Program-made: the position numbers and the translations under genes | The notes under the pieces: model-generated | Databases searched by the model: none | What the model was told of the DNA's origin: nothing | Seen by the model: the letters and a program-made list of their open reading frames with translations, nothing else | Shown here: piece after piece, positions 1 to 6,597 of the stretch | How the letters are laid out: every line of letters starts with the position of its first letter | How positions within the stretch are numbered: the stretch's first letter is position 1 | Assembly: GCA_002473085.1 (NCBI GenBank) | Contig: DKTP01000009.1 | Coordinates: 1 to 43,079, forward strand | DNA length: 43,079 bases | DNA from: Anaerolineales bacterium UBA7227 | Lineage (GTDB): Bacteria; Chloroflexota; Anaerolineae; Anaerolineales; Villigracilaceae | Direction of reading: 5' to 3'

Positions 1-626
1 TTCTTCACCGGTCCTTTTTTTTTACCCGCAGGCTTCTTCGTATCGGCCTCCGCCGTCCCGCCTTTGGATTTGGAAACCTTCGCCGCCGACCTGGGTTTCT
101 TCGCGGCGGTTTTTTTGACGGACACAAGCGTCTGTTCGGGTTCAGGTCTGGACTGGGAGAGGGGTTCAGGCTCCGGCTCCGGGGGCGCGGGGACGGGCTC
201 TTCCGTCGCCGCGGGTTTGGGCAGGGGCGCCGCGTCCGCTTCGGGAGCGGACCTCCGCAGGAGACGCGCCCAAAATGGACGGCGGTCCGCTGTCGGTTCG
301 GAGGGAGCGGGCGGGGGCGCGTCAGGCGCGGGAGCGACGGCAACCGATTCAGGGGAAGCGGCCGCGGGCGGGACCTCTGCCGAATCGTCCGCGCGTTGAA
401 GGTCCTGCATGGCCGCATCGAGGTCGAGATCCAGGTATCCGGCGTAAATCTTAAGGAAGCCGCGTCCCTGCGCGGCGGAGGCCATGACCGAGTAGTTGTC
501 CTCCTCCAGCGCCTGCAAATAGGGGACGCGGATGCGCGTGGCTTCGGCCGCTTTTTCGATGCTGAGGCGGCGTTCGACGCGGATATTTTTCAGCCGCTGA
601 CCGATGGTCGCTTTGGGTTCGGGCAT
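1..626 (-). CDS. RodZ-like helix-turn-helix protein, C-terminus cut by the window edge
   Basis: The frame starts at an ATG at 626 and runs open off the left edge, giving about 208 visible residues. Residues 1-75 read as a Cro/RodZ-type helix-turn-helix (MPEPKATIGQRL, then IEKAAEATRIRVPYLQALEE and GRGFLKIYAGYLDLD), the usual N-terminus of RodZ, which links the MreB cytoskeleton to the membrane. After it comes a long Pro/Ala/Glu-rich linker, then a Lys/Ala-rich stretch with VKKTAAKKP and AGKKK like a histone H1 tail. I see no membrane segment in the visible part, so it is either beyond the edge or absent. The basic tail is unusual for RodZ and could make this a DNA- or envelope-associated variant. 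It lies downstream of rplI and is separated from it by a terminator. Confidence 0.75.
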   Translation of the reverse strand, partial: MPEPKATIGQRLKNIRVERRLSIEKAAEATRIRVPYLQALEEDNYSVMASAAQGRGFLKIYAGYLDLDLDAAMQDLQRADDSAEVPPAAASPESVAVAPAPDAPPPAPSEPTADRRPFWARLLRRSAPEADAAPLPKPAATEEPVPAPPEPEPEPLSQSRPEPEQTLVSVKKTAAKKPRSAAKVSKSKGGTAEADTKKPAGKKKGPVK

Positions 627-651
627 GGCAAAAGTGTACCACAAAGAGAAA

Positions 652-674
652 CCAGGTTTCTTTGGGAAACCTGG
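652..674 (-). terminator. Intrinsic terminator downstream of rplI
   Basis: The arms CCAGGTTTC (652-660) and GAAACCTGG (666-674) form a perfect 9-bp stem with a 5-nt loop. Read on the minus strand the stem is followed by TTTCTCTTTG. It begins 9 bases after the rplI stop and ends before the start of the RodZ-like gene at 626. Confidence 0.7.
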
Positions 675-682
675 CTTTGGGA

Positions 683-1249
683 TTATCCGGCGGGCGCTTC
701 GGGTTCCGCGGCGGGCGTCTCGGCCACAGGCGCCTCGGCTTCGGCTTTGGCCTTTTTGCCCCTGGCCTTCGGCTTCTCTTCTTCGGCTTTTTCCTCAACC
801 GCCTCGCCCTCGCGGCGGACGGTGATCTTGATTTCGGGGACGAGGTCCATCGTCAGGCGGACGTGGGCAACGTATTCGCCGATCTCGCGGACGGGCTGCA
901 TGTCCACCTGCTGGCGCTTCACTTCGAAGCGGATCTTCTCGGTGACGGCCAGGGCGACATCCTGCGTGGTGACGGAGCCGTAGAGTTTGCCGGTCTCGCC
1001 GGCTTTCACGACGAAATCCAGCGCGAGGCCGTTGATCTGATCGGCGACGCCCTGGAGTTCCGTGTTCAGCGCGGCGCGGCGGATCTCAGCCTGGCCCTTG
1101 ATGCGCTCCACCTGTTTGAGCGCGCCCGCGGTGGCGAGAACGGCCAATCCCTGCGGGATGAGGAAGTTGCGGCCGTAGCCATCGGCGACCTTTTTCACGT
1201 CGCCGGCGCGGCCCAGTTTGTAAACGTCCTTGATGAGCATGACTCTCAT
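683..1249 (-). CDS. rplI: 50S ribosomal protein bL9 with an extended acidic/basic C-terminal tail
   Basis: bL9 binds 23S rRNA near the base of the L1 stalk. The N-terminal signature MRVMLIKDVYKLGRAGDVKKVADGY and the following GRNFLIPQGLA are diagnostic of the bL9 N-domain. The central helix and C-domain (GKLYGSVTTQDVA) follow. The protein is 188 aa, against about 149 aa for the family norm. The extra ~40 residues after the C-domain are a low-complexity Glu/Lys/Ala/Pro tail (EEKAEEEKPKARGKKAKAEAE) that continues the style of the neighbouring RodZ-like protein. The start at 1249 gives the canonical bL9 N-terminus. A good sigma-70-type promoter lies upstream and a terminator downstream, so it looks monocistronic here, without the usual rpsF-ssb-rpsR neighbours in view. 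Confidence 0.96.
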   Translation of the reverse strand: MRVMLIKDVYKLGRAGDVKKVADGYGRNFLIPQGLAVLATAGALKQVERIKGQAEIRRAALNTELQGVADQINGLALDFVVKAGETGKLYGSVTTQDVALAVTEKIRFEVKRQQVDMQPVREIGEYVAHVRLTMDLVPEIKITVRREGEAVEEKAEEEKPKARGKKAKAEAEAPVAETPAAEPEAPAG

Positions 1250-1312
1250 TTTTAATCAAGCCCTTTCTTGAAGAATTTGCAGGTCGAAGGGTACCACGTC
1301 CTGCGGGGCGAG

Positions 1313-1341
1313 ATTTTACCAGAGGAAGTCAGTCTTGCCAA
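1313..1341 (-). promoter_or_regulatory. Sigma-70-type promoter of rplI
   Basis: On the minus strand, -35 TTGGCA (1341-1336) and -10 TAAAAT (1318-1313) are separated by exactly 17 bases. A TGG immediately before the -10 makes it an extended -10. The predicted start is near 1306, leaving a leader of about 57 nt before the ATG at 1249. Confidence 0.6.
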
Positions 1342-1369
1342 CCGTATATTCTCGGAGTAAGATAACGCC

Positions 1370-1747
1370 ATGAAGCCTTTTTCCCTCAATTTGCGGCGAA
1401 TTGGAATTTTGATCGGAATCGGGCTGCTGGCATTGATCATGATCGGGTTCAACGCCCGCCTCGACGAATTGAACCGACTCTCCGCCGAAGCCCGGACCCG
1501 GCGCGCCGCAGTCACCCAGGCTATGCAGACGCAGGCCGCGTTGCAGGCGCAGATAGCCTACGCCACTTCGGACGCCGCCGTAGACGAATCGGCGCGCGAA
1601 AACCACATGATCAAGGAGGGCGACATCCCCGGCGTGCCGATTGGGATGGGAAACGAAGAGACGTTCGCGACGCCCACGCCCCTCCCCACGCCGACGCCTC
1701 TGCCAAACTGGCAGGTCTGGTGGAATTTATTTTTCGAGGAACGATAA
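1370..1747 (+). CDS. FtsB/DivIC-like septum formation initiator
   Basis: This 125-aa protein has a short cytoplasmic N-terminus, one membrane segment at about residues 10-26 (IGILIGIGLLALIMIGF), and then a coiled coil (about 27-62) rich in Leu, Glu, Arg and Ala. The motif SARENHMIKEGDIPGVPI at about residues 73-90 matches the region after the coiled coil in Chloroflexota FtsB/DivIC proteins, where the family typically has ARE.LG.V.PGE. Members of this family join FtsL and FtsQ/DivIB in the divisome. The C-terminus holds a Pro/Thr repeat (TPTPLPTPTPLP) and ends in aromatic residues. It is transcribed divergently from rplI. The assignment is by architecture and motif, so the partner proteins are inferred. 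Confidence 0.75.
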   Translation: MKPFSLNLRRIGILIGIGLLALIMIGFNARLDELNRLSAEARTRRAAVTQAMQTQAALQAQIAYATSDAAVDESARENHMIKEGDIPGVPIGMGNEETFATPTPLPTPTPLPNWQVWWNLFFEER

Positions 1748-1771
1748 CAGGTCACGCCTGCCGCGGGGTCA

Positions 1772-1987
1772 TCAGGTAAATCCGCCGCCGCCCGCCGAAT
1801 ATCCGCAAAGCGGACAATGCAAGATCAACAGGCCGTCGTAATCGAGACGGCCTTTTTTGCACTGCGGACAACGCCCGCCGAAGCGCGGCGCGCGGCAAAC
1901 CGGGGGCTTCTTCGCCTTTCGCTTCGCCGCCCGACGGGAGGGCCGCTTCCCGCTCCGCGCGGGCGCGGACTGGCGCGAGCCGCTCAT
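1772..1987 (-). CDS. Small zinc-ribbon protein
   Basis: This 71-aa protein has a basic, disordered N-terminal half (RSGKRPSRRAAKRKAKK). Its compact C-terminal half carries CPQC and, about 17 residues later, CPLCG, a classic four-Cys zinc ribbon ending in GYSAGGGGFT. Its ATG at 1987 overlaps the stop of the upstream Crp-family gene (ATGA, 1987-1984), which implies translational coupling. No specific function can be named. Two-pair CxxC ribbons of this size bind nucleic acid or other proteins. The reading frame is credible because both Cys pairs and the glycine-rich end are intact even though the DNA also carries the opposite-strand terminator. Confidence 0.65.
   Translation of the reverse strand: MSGSRQSAPARSGKRPSRRAAKRKAKKPPVCRAPRFGGRCPQCKKGRLDYDGLLILHCPLCGYSAGGGGFT
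1830..1858 (+). terminator. Intrinsic terminator of the FtsB-like gene, inside the opposite-strand zinc-ribbon gene
   Basis: The arms AGGCCGTC (1830-1837) and GACGGCCT (1846-1853) form an 8-bp GC-rich stem followed by a run of T to 1858. It lies about 85 bases after the FtsB-like stop at 1747 and sits within the minus-strand frame 1772-1987. Confidence 0.75.
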
Positions 1988-2661
1988 CCCGGCCCAACCA
2001 GCCGCGCCAACCCCTCGCGGTCGGTCAGCACGAATTCGGTGCGCGTCACTTCGATCAATTTCTTATCCGAGAAATTGTACAAGGCGCGGCAGACCATCTC
2101 GCGCGTCGAACCGACGCGGGCAGCCATCTCGTCCAAAGTCAGGTTGCGCGAGATGGAGGAATCGTCCGCCTGCATGAAGTGATCGAGCAGGAGGCGGGCG
2201 AGGCGTCCTGCCACCGGCTGGAAGGCCAGTCCCTCTACCAGATCGCTGACGCGCTGCATCCGCTCGGCCATCAGGCGGCTGAGCTCCCAGGAGGCCGATC
2301 CATTGCGGAGGAGGATCGGCAGAAGGGCGGCGCGCGACCAGAGGTAAATTTGGCAGTCCTCCCGCGCTTCCAGCGAAACGGGCATGGGCGCGTCCTCGCG
2401 GAAAAAAGCCAGCCCCCAAAAGACCTCGCCCTGACTGAAACGAGCCACATGCAGGTTGCGTCCCTCGGAAGATTCTTTGAGGGCCTCGAGAAGCCCGTCT
2501 GCCACCAACAGCAGGTAGGGCCACACGTCGCCAAACAGGACCACATTCTCTCCTCTTTGATAGCGGCGCAGGAAGGCAACCTGTTCCGCCTGGGTCTGGT
2601 CCGCCGGCGCGAGGGCTTTGAAGATGGCGTTTTCAACCAGCAAAGCAGATAGTCTACTCAT
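1984..2661 (-). CDS. Crp/Fnr-family transcription regulator (subfamily 1, copy A)
   Basis: A 225-aa protein with an N-terminal cyclic-nucleotide-binding-like beta barrel (about 15-125), a dimerisation helix, and a C-terminal winged helix-turn-helix (about 160-215: RNLTLDEMAARVGSTREMV then CRALYNF). The recognition helix STREMVCRAL keeps the Crp/Fnr E-x3-R arrangement. Shared with the genes at 2658 and 4767 are GDVWPY in the barrel, EVFWG.....MPVSLEA, and LAFQPVAGRLARLLL; these define a local subfamily. No Fnr-like N-terminal Cys cluster is present, so the sensed ligand is unknown. The start at 2661 overlaps the upstream regulator's stop (ATGA), so the two regulators and the zinc ribbon form one coupled operon. 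The frame is open further upstream, but that part overlaps the preceding gene. Confidence 0.88.
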   Translation of the reverse strand: MSRLSALLVENAIFKALAPADQTQAEQVAFLRRYQRGENVVLFGDVWPYLLLVADGLLEALKESSEGRNLHVARFSQGEVFWGLAFFREDAPMPVSLEAREDCQIYLWSRAALLPILLRNGSASWELSRLMAERMQRVSDLVEGLAFQPVAGRLARLLLDHFMQADDSSISRNLTLDEMAARVGSTREMVCRALYNFSDKKLIEVTRTEFVLTDREGLARLVGPG

Positions 2662-3338
2662 CGCTCCGAACCTCCTGCGAGATTTTCCAATCTGTCCCGG
2701 TCCAGGAAAGCAAATTCCACGCGGTTGACGCGGATCATCCCCTCGTCGGCAAAGCGATGCAACGTGCGGCTGACCAGCTCGCGGGTCGTCCCGACCGTGT
2801 CGGCCATCTGGTCGAGGGTCAGGTTGCGCGGCGCGGGTCGTCCGTCCACCGGGTCGTAGTGAGTCAACAGCAGGCGCGCCAGTCGTCCCGCCACTGGGTG
2901 AAAGGCGAATCCGTATACCACTTCGCGAACGTGCCGCATATATTGAACCAGGATGATGGGGACGTCGCCCATGGCCCGGGCATTCTTCTGGATGACGGGC
3001 AGGATCGCGCCGCGCTCCCAGAGATAAAGAACCGCTTCTTCGCGGACTTCGAGCGAGGCGGGCATCGAGAGGCCGTCCACCGCCGAATGTCCCCACACCA
3101 CTTCGCAGGCTCCAAGCGAAAACACCACCTGACGGCGGCCTTCGGGAGAAAGCATAGCCCACTCCAGCCGCCCAGAGACGATAAAGGCCACGTACGGCCA
3201 GACTTCTCCCTGCCAGCAGACATATTCGTCCCTTCCATATTTTCTTTCAATCGCCGCCGCCGTCAAATCGACGCGTTCGCGTTCGGTCAATTTTGAAAAG
3301 ACGGGCGCTCGGGAAAGGCAGTCCAGGTTTTTGGGCAT
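2658..3338 (-). CDS. Crp/Fnr-family transcription regulator (subfamily 1, copy B)
   Basis: A 226-aa Crp/Fnr protein: effector barrel with YVCWQGEVWPYVAF, the subfamily marks EVVWG....LSMPASLEV and FAFHPVAGRLARLLL, then a winged helix-turn-helix with VGTTRELVSRTLHRF. The RELVSR recognition helix resembles E. coli CRP (RETVGR). Cysteines occur (positions near 5, 40 and 80) but not in the Fnr pattern, so an Fe-S sensor cannot be claimed. The start chosen at 3338 has GGAG seven bases upstream and begins MPKNLDC; an upstream in-frame start at 3404 would run into the hairpin repeats and lacks a ribosome site. It is the first gene of the regulator pair. Upstream lies the cluster of tandem hairpins. 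Confidence 0.88.
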   Translation of the reverse strand: MPKNLDCLSRAPVFSKLTERERVDLTAAAIERKYGRDEYVCWQGEVWPYVAFIVSGRLEWAMLSPEGRRQVVFSLGACEVVWGHSAVDGLSMPASLEVREEAVLYLWERGAILPVIQKNARAMGDVPIILVQYMRHVREVVYGFAFHPVAGRLARLLLTHYDPVDGRPAPRNLTLDQMADTVGTTRELVSRTLHRFADEGMIRVNRVEFAFLDRDRLENLAGGSER

Positions 3339-3379
3339 GACCGGTCTCCGATTGATTTGGCTTCTCGCGTACGTCCAGG

Positions 3380-3572
3380 AATCCCGAAGTAGAACTTCGG
3401 GCAAGGGATTCCGAAAGTAGAACTTTCGGAATCCTATGATTGGGCAAGGGATTCCGAAAGTAGAACTTTCGGAATCCTATGATTGGGCAAGCGCTCCGAA
3501 AGTAGACCTTTCGGAATCCCCTGATCGGGCGGGCGCTCCAAAAACAGGACTTTCGGAATCCCTCACTCTGGG
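3380..3572. repeat. Tandem ~43-bp hairpin repeats (four units plus a partial)
   Basis: Units begin at about 3380 (short, partial), 3408, 3451, 3494 and 3536. The core of units 3408 and 3451 is an inverted repeat, TTCCGAAAGT-AGAA-CTTTCGGAA, and these two units are identical over nearly 43 bases. The last two have diverged (ACC for AAC, CCAAAAACAGG in the left arm), as expected of an old tandem expansion. The array fills the gap between the minus-strand regulator operon and the plus-strand gene at 3695. Unit length is not a multiple of three, which argues against coding. No unique spacers exist, so it is not a CRISPR array. Confidence 0.9.
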
Positions 3573-3576
3573 ACTT

Positions 3577-3639
3577 TTGCAAGAGATCAATTTATAAAAA
3601 TGCAAAGACGGAACGACACGTTTGTGATATTTTTCTCAT
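3577..3639 (+). promoter_or_regulatory. Crp/Fnr-type promoter of the membrane protein at 3695
   Basis: The -10 TATTTT (3628-3633) is preceded by TGA (extended -10) and is the core of a palindrome-like site TTGTGA-TATTTT-TCTCAT (3622-3639). A weak 5-4-5 box TTATA-AAAA-TGCAA (3592-3605) is centred 29.5 bp before the -10. A better Fnr-like box, TTGCA-AGAG-ATCAA (3577-3590), lies just upstream, at about -56.5 from the predicted start near 3640. Confidence 0.5.
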
Positions 3640-3694
3640 GTAAATCGCTTCCTGCTCTGGCAGGCTCATTATATCAATTTCGAGGAGAATCATA

Positions 3695-4699
3695 ATGAAG
3701 AACGAAACTACAAAAACTCACCGTCTCGTCATGACCATCGTGGCGGTTGTCGGCGGCCTGTACTTGATGCTGCTGGCTCCCACCCAGGCCATGCAGACCC
3801 TGAAGATCGCGCTCGACCAGGTGATCCTGCGCCTCATTCCGTACGACGCGGATTTCTATCCTGCTGTGCCGATCCTTTCGACCACCTTCTCTGTGTGGAT
3901 CATCGCCTTCGTGCTGGCCGGGGCCATGCTGTTGATCCTGGCGAAGAAGATCTACGAAGGCGTAAAGTGGGCGCGCGCCGCCGCGCTTGGATTGTTCGCC
4001 GTCCCGTCCGTGGCGGGGATGACGATGATGATCCCCTGGTTCGTGCTGGTGCTGGCTGAGTATCCCGAAAAAGGCGTCCCCCCGCACACCGTCAGCGGGA
4101 TGCCGCCCGCCATGCCGATCCTGTTCGTAAACCTGCTGTTCTACTTCGCCATTCTGCTGGCGGACACCGACACGCTCAAGAACAAGGCGTTGAAACTGAT
4201 CCCCTTCACCTTCCTGGGCATCGTCTCGGGCATGGTCTTTATGAACGGGCAGCACGGCGTGCGCTACTTCATCCACATCCCGGGTAATTTCGCCACCAAC
4301 GCCAACGGTCTGATTGTCGCCAATCCCACCCCGCCTCCGTTCACCTCCCCGCTGGCGCATTTCATCACCAACCTCGACCATCTGGATTGGCAAACCTTCG
4401 AGATGGTCTCGGAACAAGCCGTATATAGCCCGCAGACGTTGGCGCTCCTGCTCGGCGGATTCCTGCTCTACATCGCTTCGGCCCTGCTGATCGTCTCCAT
4501 CCCGCTGATGGCGATGAAGAACAAGGCTGGCTGGTACATCGCCACGACCGCGGCGCTGGCTACCGCGGTGGTCAGCTTCCAGGGCTTCATCGTGCGTCAC
4601 TCCACCGAGTGGCTGCAGGGCGGAATGCTTTCTGCCGTCCTGTTGGCAGTCCTGCTCATCCCCGCCTTCAAGCAATTCCTGATCGAAAAAGGCGATTAG
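3695..4699 (+). CDS. Polytopic membrane protein, accessory-region family (copy 1)
   Basis: A 334-aa protein with about eight hydrophobic segments and no recognised enzyme domain. It shares a recognisable layout with the genes at 5580 and 8301: an N-terminal first helix (RLVMTIVAVVGGLYLMLLAP), a charged turn followed by W-R (EGVKWARAAALGLFAVPS, then AGMTMMIPWF), a central ...GMVFMNGQHGVRYFIH segment, and a C-terminal KAGWYIATTA...VRHSTEW...LIPAFKQFL. A His in GQHG and the His of VRHS lie at helix ends and could be ligands, but this is speculation. It has its own Crp-type promoter and a terminator-like hairpin after it, so it is probably transcribed alone. Function unknown. Confidence 0.85.
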   Translation: MKNETTKTHRLVMTIVAVVGGLYLMLLAPTQAMQTLKIALDQVILRLIPYDADFYPAVPILSTTFSVWIIAFVLAGAMLLILAKKIYEGVKWARAAALGLFAVPSVAGMTMMIPWFVLVLAEYPEKGVPPHTVSGMPPAMPILFVNLLFYFAILLADTDTLKNKALKLIPFTFLGIVSGMVFMNGQHGVRYFIHIPGNFATNANGLIVANPTPPPFTSPLAHFITNLDHLDWQTFEMVSEQAVYSPQTLALLLGGFLLYIASALLIVSIPLMAMKNKAGWYIATTAALATAVVSFQGFIVRHSTEWLQGGMLSAVLLAVLLIPAFKQFLIEKGD

Positions 4700-4723
4700 C
4701 GCGGGACGCTCGTCCAATTTTCC

Positions 4724-4763
4724 ATGGCGGAATGAGGCCGGGCGCCCAGCCCCATTCCGCCAT
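4724..4763. terminator. Convergent hairpin between the 3695 gene and the third regulator
   Basis: An 11-bp perfect inverted repeat, ATGGCGGAATG (4724-4734) and CATTCCGCCAT (4753-4763), lies between two convergent genes. There is no long T run on the plus side. On the minus side the downstream bases are GGAAAATTGG, so it is a plausible but weak bidirectional terminator. Confidence 0.5.
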
Positions 4764-4766
4764 TCG

Positions 4767-5438
4767 TCATTCCACGCCGACCAATCGCTCCAGCGCCGTA
4801 CGGTCGCGGAGAGTGATGCTGGCGCGCGTGATCTGGAGCATACCGTCCCGCTGGAACTGATAGAGCGTGCGGCAGATCACCTCGGGAGACGAAGCCACCA
4901 TAGACGCGATCTGGTCGAGAGTCAGGTCGCGTTGCGCCATATTCTCCGAAGCGGGGACGCGCTCCAGCAAGAGTTTCGCCAGGCGTCCCGTCACGGGTTG
5001 AAAGGCCAGGTCGGAGATCGTCGCGCGGCGCTTACGGATGACCTGCACCTGGCGGCGCAGCAAAGCGCGGATGGCTTCCGAATTCTCGAACAGGATCTTC
5101 AGGGCTTTCTCCCCATCCCATTGATATACGATGCTATCCTGAACGGCCTCCAGGGTGGACGGCATTGGCTCGTCATCAAAAAGCGTGTGTCCCCAAAATT
5201 CCTGTCCCGCGTTCCAGGTTGACATTACGTAGCTTTTTCCATCCGGTGAATGAATCACAGAGCGGAGTTGCCCGGACGCGATCAGCAGCACGTTCGGCCA
5301 ATGGTCCCCCTGCCACAAGATGGCGCTGCCCCGCTCCACCGTACGCCGCGCAGCCAGCGATGCCAGCCGCTGCTTTTGAGCGTCTGAGAACTTGCCAAAC
5401 ACCTCTGTATCGTTCAACAGGGCAAGCAGTTGTTGCAT
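4767..5438 (-). CDS. Crp/Fnr-family transcription regulator (subfamily 1, copy C)
   Basis: A 223-aa regulator with the same subfamily marks as the two at 1984 and 2658: WQGDHWPNVLLIASG in the barrel, EFWGH....EPMPSTLEA, and LAFQPVTGRLAKLLL before the DNA-binding domain. The winged helix-turn-helix holds LDQIASMVASSPEVICRTL; the recognition helix has Pro before the Glu (SPEVICR) where its sisters have Arg. The frame has possible starts at 5471 (GTG), 5447 and 5438. A GGAAAGG directly abuts the ATG at 5447 but sits nine bases before the ATG at 5438, so 5438 (MQQLLALL) is preferred. It is divergent from the membrane protein at 5580, with promoters packed into the gap. Confidence 0.87.
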   Translation of the reverse strand: MQQLLALLNDTEVFGKFSDAQKQRLASLAARRTVERGSAILWQGDHWPNVLLIASGQLRSVIHSPDGKSYVMSTWNAGQEFWGHTLFDDEPMPSTLEAVQDSIVYQWDGEKALKILFENSEAIRALLRRQVQVIRKRRATISDLAFQPVTGRLAKLLLERVPASENMAQRDLTLDQIASMVASSPEVICRTLYQFQRDGMLQITRASITLRDRTALERLVGVE

Positions 5439-5477
5439 ACGTCTCATCCTTTCCAATTGTGCAGGCGTCACAAATTC

Positions 5478-5519
5478 TTGATATAAGTCAAGGCGAAAAA
5501 GGGACAGTACCGCTATTAT
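5478..5519 (+). promoter_or_regulatory. Fnr-box class II promoter of the membrane protein at 5580
   Basis: TTGAT-ATAA-GTCAA (5478-5491) matches the Fnr/Dnr consensus TTGAT-N4-rTCAA closely. Its centre (5484.5) is exactly 29.5 bp before a -10 TATTAT (5514-5519), i.e. the box would sit at about -41.5. The predicted start is near 5526, with a GGAGG ribosome site before the ATG at 5580. Confidence 0.65.
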
Positions 5520-5568
5520 AAGTGCATATTATCACAACCTGAACCAATTTCAGGACAATTCACATCAA
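5520..5568 (-). promoter_or_regulatory. Probable divergent promoter of the third regulator gene
   Basis: Read on the minus strand, TTGTGA-TAATAT-GCACTT (5537-5520) carries an extended -10 (TGA-TAATAT). A half-matching box, TTGAT-GTGA-ATTGT (5568-5555), lies 33 bp upstream centre-to-centre. This is the same plan as in the plus-strand promoters, with only one box arm well conserved. Confidence 0.4.
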
Positions 5569-5579
5569 CCGGAGGAAGA

Positions 5580-6452
5580 ATGCTACTTTCCACACCCCGC
5601 CAGGTTCGTCTTGTAGTGGTCACCCTTGTGGTGATCGCCGCAATCCTCATGATTGCGGTCATCCCGTTCATCGGATACGACATGGTCAACCCGATCGTCA
5701 AGGCCCAGCAAGCGCGCATCGAAAAATTCACAGCCGAGAACAACCCGCAGGCTCCGCTGCTGGCTTACACCGTCTGGCTCGTCAGTTTCTTTTTCCCATT
5801 CTGGAGCACGATGTCGCTTATCGCCGGCATTGTCCTGCTGGTGATCGCGCTTCCGCTCTTTCGCGGCGAAAGGTGGACGCGCGGACTGGCCCTGCTCTGT
5901 CTTGCGATACCGGCCATCGGCGGCGCGTACATGATCGTCCCGTGGATGAACTTCATCGGCAGCGCCAAAGGCGGATTCCCGCCAGCGGTCACGATCATGA
6001 CTATCGGCCTGATCCCCTACTTCGTCCTCCTTCTCGCCGAAAAAGTGGACGCTACGCAAAAAGTCGTGGATTTCCTCGTCTTTCTGCTGTTGGGCGTGAC
6101 CGCGGCTGAAAACTTCGCCAACGGACACGCGGCCTTCCGCATCCTGTTCGGGCATCCCGCCCGCCCGCTCTTCGCCGAGGGAATCGCCATCACGTACTTC
6201 GGCTGGCTGGCGTTATGGGTCGCCATGGGCTTCTGCATCGCGGCCATCTACCTGCTGGGCGAAAAGAAGGTCTCCGGCTGGTACGCCGGGCTGATCGGCG
6301 GCCTGGTGACCCTGGTCGCGAGCGCGGCCACACACTATGTCCGCCACGCCACGAACGACTATCTCTACGGCGCGCTGATGGGAGTTGGCATCGTTGTCAT
6401 GCTTCTCATCCCGGTCTTCAAACAGCGCCTGTTGACAGAGTATTCCAACTAA
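5580..6452 (+). CDS. Polytopic membrane protein, accessory-region family (copy 2)
   Basis: A 290-aa protein with about seven or eight hydrophobic segments. It aligns by eye with the genes at 3695 and 8301: first helix LVVVTLVVIAAILMIAVIPF, the block RGERWTRGLALLCLAIPAIG then GAYMIVPWMNFIG, a central NFANGHAAFRILFGHP, and the C-terminal KKVSGWYAGLIGGLVTL, THYVRHATNDYLYG, LIPVFKQRL. The His residues in NGHA and YVRH correspond to those in GQHG and VRHS of copy 1. The ATG at 5580 follows GGAGGAAGA. The gene has its own Fnr-type promoter and its own terminator at 6469. No known function. Confidence 0.85.
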   Translation: MLLSTPRQVRLVVVTLVVIAAILMIAVIPFIGYDMVNPIVKAQQARIEKFTAENNPQAPLLAYTVWLVSFFFPFWSTMSLIAGIVLLVIALPLFRGERWTRGLALLCLAIPAIGGAYMIVPWMNFIGSAKGGFPPAVTIMTIGLIPYFVLLLAEKVDATQKVVDFLVFLLLGVTAAENFANGHAAFRILFGHPARPLFAEGIAITYFGWLALWVAMGFCIAAIYLLGEKKVSGWYAGLIGGLVTLVASAATHYVRHATNDYLYGALMGVGIVVMLLIPVFKQRLLTEYSN

Positions 6453-6468
6453 CCGCTTTCTCTTTAGC

Positions 6469-6505
6469 AACTCGGGATCTATCAAGGGAGGTCCCGAGTT
6501 TGCTT
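6469..6505 (+). terminator. Intrinsic terminator after the 5580 gene
   Basis: AACTCGGGA (6469-6477) pairs with TCCCGAGTT (6492-6500), 14-nt loop, followed by TGCTTT. Its 3' arm runs into the activator box of the next promoter. Confidence 0.65.
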
Positions 6506-6548
6506 TAAAGCAAAGATTTACCGCCTCGAGTTGTGATATTTTTCACAT
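6500..6548 (+). promoter_or_regulatory. Crp/Fnr-type class II promoter of the duplicated lipoprotein
   Basis: A perfect palindrome TTGCT-TTAA-AGCAA (6500-6513) is centred 30.5 bp before the -10 TATTTT (6537-6542). The -10 is the core of TTGTGA-TATTTT-TCACAT (6531-6548), a near-consensus Crp/HcpR-like operator, and carries a TGA extended element. The centres of the two sites are 33 bp apart. Confidence 0.65.
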
Positions 6549-6597
6549 TAATGGTGTCCCATTGGGCACTCATCTAAACTTTCACAAGGAGAAAAAA

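Noticed and set aside
2661..3162. A much longer N-terminus for the regulator ending at 1984
   Set aside because: The extension lies antiparallel-free but on top of the real upstream regulator on the same strand and reads as low-complexity Arg/Gly/Pro; the ATGA overlap at 2661 and the family length of about 225 aa decide the start.
3380..3572. CRISPR array
   Set aside because: Units are contiguous imperfect tandem copies with no distinct spacers of constant length and no cas genes nearby.
3247..3582. Minus-strand open frame with GFRK..YFR repeats
   Set aside because: It is the translation of the 43-bp hairpin units, which change frame each unit; it overlaps the start of the real regulator gene and has no ribosome site.
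3674..4717. A 347-residue minus-strand frame opposite the 3695 membrane protein
   Set aside because: Antisense shadow, Gln/Asp/His/Arg-rich with no recognisable domain.
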